Assembly (NCBI RefSeq): GCF_005543295.1
Contig: NZ_SRSG01000058.1
Span: forward strand, 62,001 to 126,000
Direction of reading: 5' to 3'
DNA length: 64,000 bases
DNA from: Halalkalirubrum salinum
Lineage (GTDB): Archaea > Halobacteriota > Halobacteria > Halobacteriales > Haloferacaceae
Below the pieces are notes generated by a model that saw only the letters and a list, made by a program, of their open reading frames with translations, was not told the origin of the DNA and searched no databases. The translations under genes were made by a program, and so were the position numbers. This document shows, in pieces, positions 63,253 to 64,000 of the stretch. Within the stretch, counting starts at the first letter, position 1, and each line of letters opens with the position of its first letter.

Positions 63253-64000
63253 TGACCACCGACGACTCCCTTGCCGATCGACTCGCACGATACGCACTGG
63301 AGACAGATCGATCGGCCCTTTCGGACTCTGTGGTTGACGCGGTCCGCAAGGCCACGCTGGATTGGACCGGTCTCGTTCTCGGCGGCGAGGCGATCGCCGA
63401 ATCGAGCGCGAGTGTTGCCCGTGGGGTCGCCGCACTTGCTGGCTCCGGAGACGACCCGACCGAATCTGGGCGAGCGACGATGCTTTCGACCGGCGAGTCG
63501 ATCGCACCCGATCGGGCTGCGCTAGTGAACGGCACCTATGCCCACAGCCTCGATTTCGACGACACACATCGATCGTCCTCGTCACATCCTGGCGCGCCAG
63601 TGATTGCTGCGGCGTTGGCAGCCGCAGAGGCGACAGGTGCGGCGGACGACGAACTGCTCGCGGCGATCGCGGTCGGCTACGACGTGACCTGTGGGTTCGG
63701 GCGGGCGGTCAACCCCGACGCCCACTACGGCCGCGGGTTTCACATCACGGCGACCTGCGGCACGTTCGGCGCGACCGCCGCGGCCGGGCGGCTGTGGGGT
63801 CTTTCGACCTCGGAGCTCTCGGCCGCGTTCGGCATCAATGGCAGCCAGGCGGCGGGCTCACTGCAGTTTCTCGACAACGGCGCGTGGAACAAGCGGCTCC
63901 ACCCGGGGCTTGCCGCATCCCGCGCGATCGAAGCGGTTGCACTCGCTGCGGCTGGCTTTCGGGGCGCGTCCCGGCCGTTCACTGGGACACACGGGTTCTT
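63252..64000 (+). CDS. MmgE/PrpD family protein, 3' end outside window
   Basis: The frame from ATG 63252 stays open to the window end, 249 codons. Typical family segments are KATLDWTGLVLGGEA, NGTYAHSLDFDDTH, SSSSHPGAPVIAAALA, and GSQAAGSLQFLDNGAWNKRL. MmgE/PrpD proteins are dehydratases (2-methylcitrate dehydratase) or related enzymes such as cis-aconitate decarboxylase. One base overlaps the SDR stop, so the SDR and this enzyme may act on the same route. The C-terminal domain is missing. Confidence 0.88.
   Translation, partial: MTTDDSLADRLARYALETDRSALSDSVVDAVRKATLDWTGLVLGGEAIAESSASVARGVAALAGSGDDPTESGRATMLSTGESIAPDRAALVNGTYAHSLDFDDTHRSSSSHPGAPVIAAALAAAEATGAADDELLAAIAVGYDVTCGFGRAVNPDAHYGRGFHITATCGTFGATAAAGRLWGLSTSELSAAFGINGSQAAGSLQFLDNGAWNKRLHPGLAASRAIEAVALAAAGFRGASRPFTGTHGF

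Overview
This window is chromosomal DNA of a halophilic archaeon (class Halobacteria). Three things show it: proteins that are very acidic throughout, typical haloarchaeal gene families (HalX response regulator, fused ArlCE, lycopene cyclase next to a Brp/Blh retinal-forming enzyme, Hef), and many leaderless genes with a TATA-like box about 25-30 nt before the start codon. The palindrome CGATCG is extremely common in the core DNA. The moderate GC content and this motif habit suggest a Haloferacales-type organism, but I cannot name a genus.

Layout. 1-3.0 kb: end of a RecJ-like DHH nuclease, a HalX response regulator, a KaiC-like ATPase and a winged-helix regulator. 3.5-16.3 kb: the motility locus, with five tandem archaellin genes, one gene of unknown function, cheY-cheC-cheD, then arlCE-F-G-H-I-J, which encode the archaellum cytosolic ring, the stator-like proteins, the ATPase and the platform. 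16.3-43.3 kb: ordinary core genes: hisA, hisB and an ACT regulator, an IMPACT protein, an S9 peptidase, upp, a CobW metal chaperone, a Get3/ArsA ATPase, CstA, threonine synthase, serA/serB, crtY-blh, hef, a redoxin, a GNAT enzyme and a rhodanese-MBL hydrolase.

43.4-57.9 kb is an accessory island. It holds a winged-helix/MazF pair, two near-identical VapBC pairs (one antitoxin has lost its start codon), a ribbon-helix-helix/PIN-like pair, an AbiE-like pair, two copies of an alpha/beta hydrolase with M29 aminopeptidase (one broken) and TraB genes (one broken), and a CopB-type metal ATPase with a Met/Trp-rich SHOCT protein. The island is depleted in CGATCG, carries IS200/IS605-type end hairpins without a transposase, and contains a degenerate copy of the promoter and first ten codons of rlmE. 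The intact rlmE stands at its right edge. Short repeats with the same tail recur at 45.5, 51.3 and 54.7 kb and divide the island into modules. I read this as repeated integration or recombination at the 5' end of rlmE.

58.0-64.0 kb is core again: rlmE, a queuosine-precursor-type transporter with an overlapping ribbon-helix-helix gene, an MFS transporter, a tautomerase-like protein, a VOC protein, and a uspA-SDR-MmgE/PrpD operon cut by the window end. No rRNA, tRNA, CRISPR array, integrase or transposase gene was recognised.
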